This document shows, piece by piece, positions 11,597 through 24,269 of a DNA stretch of 64,000 nucleotides (its first letter is position 1; the number at the start of each line of letters is the position of its first letter). The translations under genes and the position numbers were made by a program. The stretch comes from Stromatinia cepivora (lineage: Eukaryota; Ascomycota; Leotiomycetes; Helotiales; Sclerotiniaceae). The notes below the pieces were generated by a model. The model did not search any database. It was not told the origin of the DNA and saw only the letters and a list, made by a program, of their open reading frames with translations. Where the stretch lies: positions 434,001 through 498,000 of the forward strand of contig RCTD01000009.1 of assembly GCA_014898415.1 (NCBI GenBank), written 5' to 3'.

Positions 11597-13561
11597 ATGA
11601 TGAATTGGGCAATCATTGCTCGGGAGGATCGTCTCTATAAGGGCAAGACCTTGTATAGATGGGATGTCTCGCCTGGCTTAGGTACGAAATTCCATGATCT
11701 AATGTTTATTTGAGACTATAATAACAGTTCTTAGAGCATCATTGCGGAACATGTGCAATGCCACTTCATAGTAAGTCAAATTATCAAGCCCACCTAGGAC
11801 ACTAAAATTCCTGCTAACTCTCCTCCCATAGACGCTCGTTCAAAGTCTTCTTGTCTTGGGAAACACGTCGAACCTTGCTTCCGATTTCACCAGCAGCTGC
11901 ATTTCCTCGGTAAGTCCAAAGCCCCCTATTATAAAGACTCTGCGAATGCTTTGCAAGTTACAGTCCCATAGTTTTCTAGTAGTGGACAATGCTAATTTGA
12001 ATATACTATAAAGGTAAATCGCATGAGTGTCTGGGGTAATTATAGAAGTTCATAACTCTGTTTAAGCTGGCTTGCTGACTATAATAGATGTAATACCTCT
12101 GATGAGATGCATCATACTCGACATAAGGAGATCCTGAACATTATTCGAGAGATTAACACATTTGACCAAGAGAATCTATCTCTTGATTCTCAAATGATGA
12201 AAAGAAAAGATGGAGCAGAGAAGAAACGGACAGACTCTGAGACCACTTCCGAGGCAACCGATGCCATCTCTGAGATGAGTTTCGAGGAAGAGAGTTTGAC
12301 AAGGAGAGAAAGGAAAAAAGCAAAGAAGTTGGGTGCAAGAACTAGAAGGAATGTTGATGTTTATAGTCAAGATGAGATCAACGGCATCAGCGAGGCATTG
12401 CATGGACAAGTACATGAAAGCAAAGGTGCTTGGGAAGGCACATATGCTTATGACAACCGACGTGCCGATGTTTCGCTTACAAACAATGATGTGGTTGAGG
12501 AGGAAGATGAAGAGTATGATGTGTATGCGGTTCAGCCACCTCATCCAGCCTCCAACAAAGAATACAAGGTCCCCAATTATCCGACTCCAAAACAACAAAA
12601 GGCGGCTAAAAAGCTTTCGACAACAATCCATTTGAGGCAATCTAAGATCCGTGGTCACCAGCAAAAGTTCACACCAGAAATGGCTCACAAGAATGATCCA
12701 TATGGTGGCATTGATCCGGCCATACTATACCGTCTTGGCATTGATGTCAACCCACTTTCTAATCCAAAAACCAGGAAAGAATTGATAGGGAAGCTCATCA
12801 TTGCGGTCAAGAACGATCTACAGGTTATCAGACGGGAAGAAGAAGAAGCTGTGATCAGGGAGGAAGGTTTCTGGAGATGGGCTGGACGAAATGCCTTTCG
12901 AAACATCCTCGAATACCGAAAGACGTTTGACTGGGCCACCGGTCAGAAGATAACTGCGATGAAAACCGAAGCAGAGATCTTTGGCGATGAGTTGGGCGAT
13001 GATCGGATTGATGAAGATGAAGAGACACATGGGAGCTACGACATTGCAGATGGTAAAGGAGACATTGCTGTGAACGAGGTCATACATGCGGATTCGATGG
13101 CCGAGAGGGGAATTTTACAGGGAATTGTAGAAGAATCTGGGGATAAAGTTATCGATAAGAAGGGTCCAAGAGTCAAGAAGGAGATCCGAGTCTTGAAAAT
13201 CACCACGGCATGCGAATCACATCTCAAGCAGAAGCCGAGACCAACCAAGAGTATTTCAAAGATGTCTCTCGGTAAAAAGAAACAGGTTTGGAAGTGCTTC
13301 GAAGCTCAGGGATTCGTCGATAATTCCGTTGGACAAGACGATGAAATGGCTCAAGATGGTCTTGATGATCTTATCCGCTGTAATAACTCTGGTATCACTC
13401 CTCCAGTACCTTCTACATGGGCGGCTGCAGTTGGTTATAGCTCAAACGTCGCCACAAGTATGATTAAGAGTGCAAAGAAAGCTACCACGAATAGAAAAAT
13501 CATGACCCCTATCGAAGAAGACGAGTGGACAACGGTTACTAAGAAGGGAAAGAAGAATTAA
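11597..13561 (+). CDS. Orphan protein with Cys/His-rich N-terminus
   Basis: I do not recognise a named family. Exons 11597-11681, 11735-11770, 11832-11909, 12014-12035 and 12088-13561 join in frame to 564 aa. The short 5' exons are supported because the join creates a dense putative metal-binding region (Cys32, 35, 48, 56, 72, 75 with His30, 31, 40, 52, 60, 64, 70): HHCGTC, CLGKHVEPC, HECLGC. A different acceptor for exon 2 (after ATAACAG) leads to a stop, which favours this model. The rest is highly charged: KKAKKLGARTRR (~152-163), an acidic EEEDEEYD stretch, and a conserved-looking core with KNDPYGGIDPAILYRLGIDV and FWRWAGRNAFRNILEYRKTFDW. It ends EWTTVTKKGKKN. Likely nuclear or nucleic-acid-associated from its basic charge, an inference only. 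The start could be 11600 (tandem ATG). Confidence 0.7.
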
Positions 13562-13986
13562 TGTATGCATGGATGGTATGCAGGTTGGTGGGATCTATCT
13601 AAGATAGATGATTTGTTAAAACTGGTGCTATTTTGTTGGTGTACATTTTCTATATGGCTTTGCTTTACTTTACAAAGTTTGCTTTTTGCTTTTACGTTGT
13701 TTTTTTGTTATTTTCATACTTTGCTACTTTCTGAGAGATGGGCGGGCCATGTGGGCTCAAAGGAAGAGCATATGAACTTACGAGCTTACGATCAAACATA
13801 TACGAATTTCTTTGGTCATTTCAGGTCATTTTATTACATCAAGTATGTGGCATAGGAATGAGATATTATACCAAGTAGAAAGGGAGATGTATAATGAAGT
13901 GAAATGAAATAAAGTAAACTCATTTATGTATATGCCTAAATACCTATCTGAATATTCAAATTAATAGTTTATATAGGTGCTTTAGC

Positions 13987-14014
13987 GCTTGGATGCTTGG
14001 ATGCTTGGATGCTT
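13987..14014. repeat. Tandem repeat, 8-bp unit GCTTGGAT x3+
   Basis: Direct reading shows at least three perfect copies of GCTTGGAT followed by a degenerate copy. Confidence 0.85.
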
Positions 14015-14077
14015 GCTTCGGTGCTTTAGTGTGTAATATGTAATATGCAACGTGTATTTGTCGTTAGAATTTTGCAG

Positions 14078-14173
14078 TTGGGAGTTTGTAATTGGGAGTT
14101 TGTAATTGGGAGTTTGTAATTGGGAGTTTGTAATTGGGAGTTTGTAATTGGGAGTTTGTAATTGGGAGTTTGT
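14078..14173. repeat. Minisatellite, 14-bp unit TTGGGAGTTTGTAA x ~7
   Basis: About 6.9 near-perfect copies of a 14-bp unit. On the minus strand it encodes a spurious peptide repeat, which explains an open frame there. Confidence 0.95.
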
Positions 14174-14706
14174 GTGGATGGATTGAATTCTCTCCTTTTT
14201 GTTCTGTTTTGTGAAATTTTGTTTTGAGAGAGAGACGGAGAGAGAGACGGAGAGAGAGAGAAGGTGGGGGGGTTTGGGGATTTGAGGGGTTTCGTGCGAG
14301 AAACCAGGTGAGGAGGGATGGTTGGTTGGAGATGGCAGAGAGAATCGGGGAGAGGCGAATAGTGAAAATACAGCTTGGTTAGGATATAGAGGAGAAATAA
14401 GTAGAGAAGTATAGGAGTATAGGAGTACAAAATTCTTTGATATTGTATAGCTAGCTGCTAGCATGAGGAAGTGTTGGAGGGGAAGTATATGTATGTATGT
14501 TTTTGGAATGTTTTGGGATGTGGATGGATGGGGATGGGGATGGGGATAGATATAGGTTAGGTGGCTATAGGTTAAATGAAGGGAAAGTGAGAGGTATTGA
14601 GGTTATTGGGGTTGAGGTTTTTGTGCTTGGGAAGGGAGGGAGAATATATGGGAAGAGGGGAGAGGAGGTTTTAGTTTCTGGGGGGAGGAGGAACGAGAAT
14701 TGTGAC

Positions 14707-14728
14707 GGATGGATGGATGGATGGATGG
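14707..14728. repeat. Microsatellite (GGAT)n
   Basis: About five copies of GGAT, within a wider G/A-rich tract. Confidence 0.9.
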
Positions 14729-17700
14729 TATAAGTTATAAATCACAAGTGATAAGTAAGTAATGAATAATAGCAAAAATTTAATACCTAGTGAACAATTT
14801 ATCTGGAGAGAAAGAAAGAAAGAGCTTGAAGAAAGGGGGTATGGGGTTTGTAGTGTTAAGTGATGAGTGATGATTTACGATGGCAGATTGAGTATGGATG
14901 ACAGGGCTGTTTGAGCTGTTTGGAATTTATAGTATATTGTTACTATACTATGTGAGATGTGAGATGGGACTCTGGAAGTTAAGTTTTTGATAGGGTGGTT
15001 TTTGACTCACTCACGAGGTGATGATATGATGCTAGGATCAGATGAAGGAAAAAGGGGTAAGTCCTGGGTTGAGAGGTAGATTCTTTATATTGTCTATAAG
15101 AAGATTTTAGGTGAAGATACATATATTGGGTATTGGGAAGTAAATAGATAATTTGATGATGAAATGAGTGAGTGGGTAGGTATATTTATTGTGAGAGTTG
15201 GGGATATAGGATTTTGGGTTGGGTGATTGGGACGAGGGAGGAGAATGGTGTTGGAATGGAGTACCTGCTATGTATTGTGTGGATTGTTTATTGTTTATTG
15301 CACTTTTAGTATATGTGAGTATATAGGTGCTGGATGAGGTATGAAGTATGATATGAATTGTGGTTTGAGAATGGACTTGGGAGAATGGACTTGTGGGAAT
15401 GGATGAGTGAAGATTGAGAAGTGGTGATCTGTTTTGTTGTATATATTGTCTCTATTAATTGGTAGTATGACTACGTTGATTGAACTTACAGTATATTGAT
15501 GATGCTATGTATAGATTGAATAATGAACATTGAGAAAGTATTAGATATTTTTGGCTTGTATGTTATGATTGGTAGTGAGCTATGTTAATTGTATTGGTGC
15601 AATGGAAATAGATTGTACAGTATGATGATATTCAAGGAAGGTTTTGTGTGAGGTTGCGATGGCTGGGTATAATGTACTGTAGACTTATGAATATTTGACT
15701 GATGGCATGAGAGATTAATGTGTGTGTATTTTCTACTTGTACTTGTACCTGTGTGTATATGATATTTCACAAGAGGATGAGAAGATGAGAAGAGAAAAGG
15801 GAAAAGGGGAAAAAGGAGAAGCCTAACCTAACCTGCTATTTTCTTGAGAGATTTCGAACCCGATTCCGATGATAATATCTGCATTGCTACTAACATGCAA
15901 AGACAATGTCAAAATTCATGCTCATGAATTGGCGGTGTACCATGTACTTACAAGTGACATACCTACAGTCAATCTAAAGTAGCTTTGACATCCTAGTGTC
16001 GCCTTATAGGGTATAAAGTCTCGGTCCGGATCTGATATTGATATCTTCTGCATCCATGCATGCATGGAAATACCCAATTGCGCAGCATACTCGCGTACTA
16101 CCTTGGTTCATGATATGTGTAGGAACGCACTTGTAACTCGGGAAGTTTGTTCATTCCGTTCAGTATACCTCCGTACGGCACTTGACAAAAAACTCGCCGA
16201 GAAATTGGTGTTACGTCCGATGCGTCTAAGGGGAGTAGCTTGAGGGGGTTCTGTCGAATTTGGACGATACTCAGCTATAAGAGGAGTTGGTTTCACTTAC
16301 TCACAAGAATGCTTGCTATCAGATGGAAATAATAGATTTTGATGGGATTTTGATTGGTTTCCTAAACCCTACGTGCTGCCGTACCGTTTACTGCCCCTCG
16401 GCGACCAACATTATCCCTATACTTATACCTTGCAATCGGGTCGTTGCATGGTTGGAAACTCGAGGATTTGAGCTCCGCCAGGTAAATGGATAAAATCGTA
16501 CCGTATATGTAGGCCGGCGGCTCCATGCGTTGTTTGGTCGTACCACTATAGCATTATGGTGCGACATGGTGTCAACCTCAAGGATCAACCTCAAGGATGA
16601 GGATAAATCTCTCGAGATACATTCGTGGATCTCGATGATAGGTAAGGTCCGTGATTATCAAAGTTGTGAAACTTTGATTATTGAGATGCGTGTGAAGAGG
16701 GGAACTCGAAGTCACGAATCCGTAATCTCGATTCCTCTTTTCTTGGCCAATAATCATGTTCGTGCCTTTGCATGGGCCGAGTTTGTTTGTATGATGTAGT
16801 TCCTCCTTATTTCATGCTGTATGATTCGGGTCTTTGCATTGGCGGAGTAAGTTCAAATTCGGCAAAGGAAAATATATTCCATACCGCTGTTGTAGAACGG
16901 AAATTAGTACCCGTGGAAGACTTGACAGTCACATTACTACGGCTGTTAGGCTAGAGACGATAAAGTAAACCTTTGATATAGCAATTGACAGGGTGTAGTA
17001 GTGACGGTAACGCGGGGCGTTCCTTGTCGTTAATCGGAGGAGTTCAAATTTTGTCGATGCAGGGCTATGATTGGGTAGAGATCAACGTAGCATTTGACGT
17101 TCCATGACATCGGAATAGACTTATGCTATTTGGCAGGAGTGCTGATGAATTATGACTGCGGAGGCCAGCTTCATGACCGACTCCTTCGAAACTAGAAAAT
17201 TTGATAGTTGGTTCACACTGCATAGGTAGTTGTAAGACATTCAGATTTTGAGAAGGATGGACTGTATTGTACCGAAAGTAATCGACCCTTTCGAGTTAAA
17301 CATAAACACGAGATGAACTCATGGATAAGGGTAAGGCTGAGGATCTTAACAGGGGCATATAAATAAGGATCACTGATGTGGATGGTCGTTTGGGGGTACG
17401 AAAGGAGTGTAAACGAGGTGCGTGCGTGCTATGCGGATCACGAAACACTAGAATGCCAGTTCGAAACAAAAATACGTTGAGATTGTAAGTATTTCGACGT
17501 AGAAGTATGAAAGAACATTTTCTCACTGGTTGACCGTACCACAAAGGTATTTGACGATGCTATAGATGTGTTGAGGTTGCCAATGTTGCATTTTCTATCC
17601 CGTTGTTCAAGATGCGATTCGGATTTGGTAATATGATCCGATATAGTAGCAATGGTGTTCCACGAATCGGTCGACAGTGTTTATGCGGCTTGGCTTGCTC

Positions 17701-20240
17701 CTTCGCCTGCATTCTGGAACCGATAATGAGGAGCCAAAAGAAGAAAAGCTGGATAGAACATCATTTATATTCAAGCTCATTGGTCTAAAATATGATTCAG
17801 TGTAATGATATACTTAGATCTGCCAGCAGATGACCTAGGTACGTACAGCGGTTGTGTTTTTGCCAGAAGAATGCGACAAGTCAGTCTCCAATGGTCTATG
17901 TGGTCTAGAACAATATTTGAAGTCGATGAAAGATCCTTCGTTGAGGAATTGGGATGTGAATGTGATGTCCACTAAGATAAGATAGTGCTTCGATGGTGGC
18001 CAAGTATAGAAGTTTATTATTGTAAGAAGAATGAAAAGATCAGTATATGAGATCAGATAGTAGACAATGCCTAGAAACAGGGCACACAATGCGTAGAAGC
18101 TTTCGTCAACTGTTCTCCCATTCTCTTACCCATTTTCCTGCTATTTTCTTACCCATTCTCTTTGCTCGGAGTACTCATATCGTAACCATCAATTTATCTT
18201 ATGTGAAGGTCCCTTTTCTGTTAATACTCATAATTCCAATATATGTTCTTATCGCTATTCTCTTGCTCGTCCTCTCTAATCTGGATACTCATATTGTGAT
18301 TAGTACATTATCTTATATAAAGATTCTTTCTCTAGACGGAGATAGAGATATAAAGAATTATATAATAAAATAATAATAACAATAACGATACAATAATGCT
18401 CTCGTCGCCATTCTCTACCCCAAAGTACCCATTGGAGGTTGTCGTTGCTCCGTAATTCATATTCACTCGGAAGGTCACTGAAGTTCTACCGTTGGCCGTT
18501 TGACCTTGACTTTTCGACCCTGCATTAAATCTTTTTGTCTTAAAAATGATAAACGAACCAATGAAAAATAATATAATGTGAATGACCAAGCTAACGCAAA
18601 CTAGTTCACTCTAATGATACTAGGACCACTCTTTATGCACATACATACCTACCTAGGTAGCGATCAATTCAAACCTTACCTAAACCTTTCTCTGCCTTCA
18701 ATTTCTAAAGATTTCATGTGCAACACAACACAATATAACCCTTCACACCACACCACACCAGGCCACACCGACTCGAAAGGATAAAAAAAAAGAGAGAGAG
18801 AGAGATCGAAATCATCTTTTATCCTTGTTAAGCGCATCACATACTTTCTACAGTATCATTTATTGCGGCCATTGTGAGGAAGGAGAATATCTTATATTCC
18901 ATTTCACAGCACTAAGCACCTGACTTCACATCAATCTCACCGATACATTAATTCTAAGCATTACGATTTACGATTTACGATTTTTACGGTTATGGATGAT
19001 AAAAGCCACACATACGGATAAGGAAAAGAGAACGACGACAAAATTCGAGGATCGAAGAAAGAGTCTTTTGAAACTTGTGTGGAAGGGGGAAGGAAGGAAG
19101 ACTGCTTTGGGTCACTAGACTTCTACTTCTCGAATCAATCTTCAGTTACGATATTCATTGAAGCAAGCAAACAACCCTTGTGAGACAAGGTGCTAAAATC
19201 AATCGCAATCGCTCAATCCTTCTTACTACCAACCTCAATAACTCGTTTTCTCGTGCTCGAACTCCGAAATCACGGCGATCATTTTGACCACAAACCATCA
19301 AGTCCAAGCGAATTTAGGTAGGTAATACATACAACACGATATTCCAATACTTCTATTTTCCGTCCTTTGGCCCCTTTCTATTTGTTTTGGAGTCTTCACT
19401 AGAGCGAAAGAGATCGATCGCATTGCCATTGCCCCCATTTCATCAACGGCGAAGTTCAAGTTTGCGTGGTGCATCGTAGGCTCTGTTTCCCGCTCCAATA
19501 TAAACTTGGTCTGTGCAACCGCAATCACAACCACAACATAGAGAACTGCATTATTGTTAGCACATGGAACCCCCATAGCATACTCGTTTTCTGTCAAGTC
19601 TATTTTCAACAACCCTTACCACGATGTCGAGCTGACTTTCCCCTCAACCAGGCCAACCCTTGAATAACAGGCTTTCATTCCTTATCAGAAGTTTCAGACC
19701 CGCAATTTTAGGACGAACTCTTCAAAACCACTTTAGGGCTTCTGGATCACTTGGAACCATTTCTAATCATTGATTGGGTTCTAAATCCACTGTAGGAGCA
19801 ATTTCCAGGATTTTCACCGCATTACCGATTATAAGCACCAATCTTTACTGCATCATACCCTAGCAGCTCGTAGATTTGGTGCAAGTACGTAGAGTTCAAG
19901 AGCCCAAGCTAAGATTGAAACGTAATTTAACCTTGCCTTTCCATACGCATATAAACATCGGCCAAGTAGGATAACCTCATCGGCGACCACACCACCCACC
20001 TAGAATCGTACGAGGGTTCTGGAGACTTATTAGCATCCTCTTCACGCTAAGTCAGTATCAAAACTTCTTCTTGTCCAGAGGTGTGATTGCGCCATCTCTC
20101 CTTAAAAGGACACTACGAACTCGGTTCTTAACTTTGAGGGTTTCCCTATCAAATCGATTGCCATTATCCACTGCCCTGCCCTCAAATACGCCAGAGATCT
20201 TTTATTTCCGACAACCCAATAACCTTTCCGGAAACCCTTA

Positions 20241-22127
20241 ATGTGCTGCGCACTTCGAACGATTCCTTTGACTGGCTTTAAATCGGATCATACTTTCAGC
20301 GACATGAGTAACAGAAGTTCATCATCTCCGCAGCAACGGAGACAGGAGGTGATCCCTGTTCGCCCGGCAATTGCCCCGAGGGGACTAAAATCCAAAGAAG
20401 AGTTTGAAAATGCCACAAACTCTCTAGGATACAACAATCAACGCCAACAGGAAAGAGATTATACCTATAGCAATCCATCCGATGCTGAATATAATAACTC
20501 GTTGGAGCGTAGTCAAAGAGAAAGTTCCCAGGCTAGCGCCCCTGCATCATCCCCAAGCATAGAACAGATTCAATCTGGCCAAATATGCAGGTATGGAAAT
20601 CCATTGCTTGGTATGAAGTTGCAACTGACATTTTGCAGTAATTGCGGTACAACTAGGACACCACTCTGGCGGAGGTCACCGCAAGGTGCAACTATATGCA
20701 ATGCCTGTGGCTTATATCAAAAAGCTCGTAATGCTTCTCGGCCCACGAATCTAAAACGTCCCCCAACCACTGCTCCTATCGGATACCCAGGAGATTCGAG
20801 GGACTCTCCTTCGGCCAGCGGGTCAATGTCACTTCCTACAGCCGGCGCAACCTATGTTTCTGCGGATCAAACGTCCACAGGAACATGTCCTGGTGGTGGA
20901 CGTTGCAATGGTACTGGAGGTGCTGAAGGTTGTGGTGGATGCCCAGCCTTCAATAATCGAGTTTCGAAGACCGCGCATTTTACTTCTTGTCAAGATAGAC
21001 AACCAACACAAACACCGCAACCGCAAAATGATCAACCGACAGATGCGCCGTCTCCTATTGATGTTGCATCCCTCCAGTTACAAACGCAAAATACTACGGT
21101 TGTTGTAGCTTGTCAAAACTGTGGAACTACCATTACGCCGCTTTGGCGCAGAGATGAAAGTGGCCATACGATTTGTAATGCTTGTGGTAAGTTTAGAGAT
21201 GAAGTGCGAACGTATCGAGACTAACATATAATAGGTTTATATTATAAACTCCATGGTGTGCATCGGCCAGTAACTATGAAGAAATCAATCATCAAGCGTC
21301 GTAAAAGGGTAGTCCCAGCGGTTCAAGGTTCTCAAGCTTCCAGCTACGAAACTAGCAGTGCAATTGATTCGCCAGAATCCGATCGTGCTTCACCCGAAGA
21401 GGCAGTTGAGCGAGGCACAATGAATCCTGACGGATCAGTGAACTTGGGTCTTCGTTTACGCAATGATCCAGGAAGAGCTCTACCTGAACCGATTCGAACT
21501 CAAAATGGACAGCATCAACAACAACATCCACCATCCGATCTCGGCGCCTATACCTCTAATCCTAATTATCAAGGCCAAAATCTTGACTCCTTGACTGACG
21601 ACAACCGACTGCCACCAATGGCATCATACCCTTCGCCAAGCCAACATCGACTTTCCGTATCACCCAACAATTATCTCTCTCCTTCTCGAAAACGCTCCTT
21701 CTCCGCTACCGATATGGATACAAACAATGCTCCGGCCTCAGAATCCACATACGCATCAACTTTACCTAAGCGTCTCTCTTCCATAAAGTCAATACTAAAC
21801 CATGGCTTCACAAATTCCGACTCCGAGATTAATCTGGAAAGTGATCTTAGTTTCCGTCGTGGAACCGATAGTTTGAGGTTGAGTCCAAGCCGATATTCCG
21901 CCGCTGCAAGCCCAAGTCTTAGCACCGTCGGCCCGGCTACTCATTCAACCAGTCCCTCGGGCAGCGGAGCTGGAAGCGCATCAAATAGTGCGAAAGACCC
22001 GGCGAGTGAAAGCGACCGTGCGAAAGCGGAGAGAAGGGAACTGCTCCAGAGGGAAGCGGAAAAGATGAGAGAGGCTTTGAAGGCCAAGGAAAGAGAATTG
22101 GCCGAATTGGGAATCGGGTTGGATTAA
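20241..22127 (+). CDS. sreA: GATA-type iron-responsive repressor (SreA/URBS1/SRE family)
   Basis: Transcription factor that represses siderophore synthesis and iron uptake when iron is sufficient, through GATA sites. Exons 20241-20590, 20639-21186 and 21235-22127 give 596 aa (575 aa if the ATG at 20304 is used, equally plausible). Two CX2CX17CX2C GATA fingers are visible: C116-C119-C137-C140 (TPLWRRSPQGATICNAC) and C275-C278-C296-C299 (TPLWRRDESGHTICNAC). Between them lies the family-defining Cys-rich patch (C200, C206, C215, C218; CGGCPAFNN), linked in this family to iron sensing. Two fingers plus this patch separate it from nitrogen (AreA) and light-type GATA factors. The C-terminus (~560-596) is a charged coiled coil (RRELLQREAEKMREALKAKE). 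Both introns are exactly 48 nt; the first has no stop and stays in frame if retained. Confidence 0.95.
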
Positions 22128-23105
22128 TATTTATCCGCCAACCACAAAAGTTTTCCGGTATCAAGTATCGGGGATAAGAAGCCTACGAATTACGAATGTG
22201 CATTTACTTTCATCGAAATAAGGAAAGAAGACTTGTCACGAGCACAAAAATTGGGAAAGGAAGTGACCAATAGGAGTATATTAGTGAGCAAGTTCGTCTT
22301 TGAGGACCAGGGCATACACAGCATGTTATAATGGGAGTTTATAGGGGCTTGTTTTTTTCAGGTGCAACACATAATCGGAATGGAATGGGATACAGATACC
22401 CATCTGCCGTCTAATGAAGGGGGATTTCTTCATAGTTAGTGTAACATTGGGATGGGATGGCAAGAGGCGCGCGGGCTTTCTCTTGGGTATATCCACAGCG
22501 CCGGATCGATTTTTTGGGAGTGGGAGTGCGGAATGCACAAATTTGCAACTCCAATGTATATGTGGAAACAAATACAAGGATACAATAATCAGACATACAA
22601 GATATGTAAAGGAAGTCTAGGCCGGACAGAAGAAAACGGAACAGAACCGCAATAAATGTAGTTTAGCGAGTCCAGGAGAAATGAAACATTATATCAATAT
22701 CATATTCCCAGCTGAAAATGCCACAATGTGAATTTTGGAATTCTCCGCCACCTGTGCTTGTTTCTTGCTTTTATTGTAGAATGACTGACGTACATACACA
22801 CACACACACACACACACGAGAAAAGGTAAGATAATGCCTAAATGAATCGCCATTCTTTCTATAGCTAATCCGAGTCATTGAGTCGGTGGGGGAAAGATAA
22901 CATGATAAGTAGTACAAGCCTGATCTTTTGGGAATTCGTAATTTTCGTACCAATAAATGGATGGTGACTGAGGTAGAGTTTGCGACGGGAAAGTCGATGC
23001 GGTATCGAGACACAGCGGCAGATATGAATAAGGTTTTGTTTGAGCTGGGGGATCGCACGCGAGGAGATTTGGAACTCGGGACTCGGAATGAGGTGTGCGA
23101 TGGGA
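22128..23105. other. Convergent 3' region, sreA / tvp15
   Basis: 978 bp between two convergent genes. It holds 3' UTR-like sequence and an AC microsatellite. Frames present are short and overlap on both strands; I see no gene. Confidence 0.5.
22795..22817. repeat. Microsatellite (CA)n
   Basis: About eleven CA dinucleotides, read directly. Confidence 0.95.
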
Positions 23106-24269
23106 TTAAACTTGTTCGGCGCCCCATCCTCCATCTGCTTCTCTGTATGCGATGACAATTGTTAGTAGAAGGCACGTTAGATGGTATTTGTGAATAGATA
23201 TAGCGACAGAGTCTAGTAAGAGAATGGGCATTTACCTCATGTTTGCGGGTGGTTCGATGGACGGAACAAACTCAAGGGCAATGTAAACGAGACCGATTAT
23301 GCCGATCAAGGAACCAGCAATAATGCGCAAGACGTGGTCGTGCAAGAGGATGGATCCGACAAATACATAGACTATTCTTTGGTGTTAGTTTTGCTCTGCT
23401 TTTGTGGTGGGTTTTGTATAGGGGAGGTGTGGGCGACGTACAGATTCCTCGACCGACGAAGGAAAAGAGGAAGGATGCATATCGGGAGACTTGGGGTGGG
23501 ATTTGGAATTCTATAGTTTGTGTTAGTATTTTGCGCGAAATATTTGGCAGGCTCATTTAGATTCGCGACTGAGGTTTGAGAGATGAATCTTTGTGAAACT
23601 CGGAGGTTGAAGCTGGGTGGGACGAACCAAGAAGAGCAGTACCTGGAAAATTAGATGTTAGTAAAGTTCATGAAGGAGACGATGCAACTGATATAACATG
23701 AGAATAACTCACAGATTCCGAAGATAATAACATAACATCCGATTATAATAGATTGGCTATGATCATATTAGTACGAGAAATTCCTCGAGGCTTGTCATCG
23801 CATGGATGTTGGTACTTACAAGCCTAGTGGGAAGAATTGGGAAATTCCACCAAGGACCATGAAAACTCCTACCGCCAAATTGACAAGTCGACTAAGAAAG
23901 AAATATCATTAGCCACATTTTCAATTATGAGTTTTTAAGCTGGCGCATTCGAGCGCGGACGCTGGGCCGTAAGGATTGATACGGTTGAAGACTGGGAGAG
24001 CTCTGGATGAGGCCTTGAAGCTTGATGGAGCTTCAAACTGGATCGACTTTCATCACTTTAGCTATGTATCATCTGCCATTGTCGAACCCATCAAGTTCGC
24101 ATATATATAGCGTAGCTCCAGCTGCAGCTGCAGCTCCGCGCCCCCATCCCTCAACCATGCCAACGAGCCCAGCCTTCCAACCGCAATCTCAATCTCCAAG
24201 CTCAAAGCCGCGCAATAAGCATGGCTGGAGCAAGCTCTGGGAAACTCACAAAGCATCAGAGTAATCCAT
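23106..24269 (-). CDS. tvp15: Golgi membrane protein TVP15 (COPI-associated family)
   Basis: Small tetraspanning late-Golgi membrane protein of the Tvp15/COPI-associated family; its exact role is unknown. No single long frame exists. Seven exons join exactly in phase: 24269-24250, 23891-23820, 23756-23713, 23642-23628, 23510-23442, 23371-23236 and 23142-23106, giving 130 aa. The product starts MDYSDAFRLVNLAVGVFMVL and carries GGISQFFPLG, LLEFQIPPQVSRYASFLFSF, VGRGIFYVFVG, LEFVPSIEPPANMREAD and the end GWGAEQV, all family signatures. Four hydrophobic segments span most of its length. Exon 4 is a 15-nt microexon (residues CTALLE). Intron 1 is 358 nt, long for this window, and holds an opposite-strand frame (24022-24264 plus) that I regard as chance. 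Confidence 0.93.

Larger units (their letters stand above)
13562..20240. other. 6.7-kb gene-poor region with minisatellites
   Basis: No frame here looks like a gene. The longest minus-strand frames (13982-14464, 14026-14430) are products of a 14-bp tandem repeat. 14200-15800 is a purine-rich (G/A) low-complexity stretch on the plus strand. 15840-18000 is unique sequence with only short random frames. 18600-20240 is C/T- and CA-rich and probably contains the sreA promoter and a long 5' leader. Confidence 0.55.

Noticed and set aside
13982..14464. Open frames of 134-160 aa on the minus strand
   Set aside because: They are produced by the 14-bp tandem repeat and adjoining low-complexity purine/pyrimidine tracts.
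15848..15865. TTCGAACCCGATTCC resembling a tRNA T-loop/B-box on the minus strand
   Set aside because: The flanking bases do not form a T stem, and no acceptor or anticodon arm can be folded around it.
24022..24264. 80-aa plus-strand frame
   Set aside because: Lies in intron 1 of tvp15 on the opposite strand; part of it is a CAGCTG-type repeat; no support as a gene.
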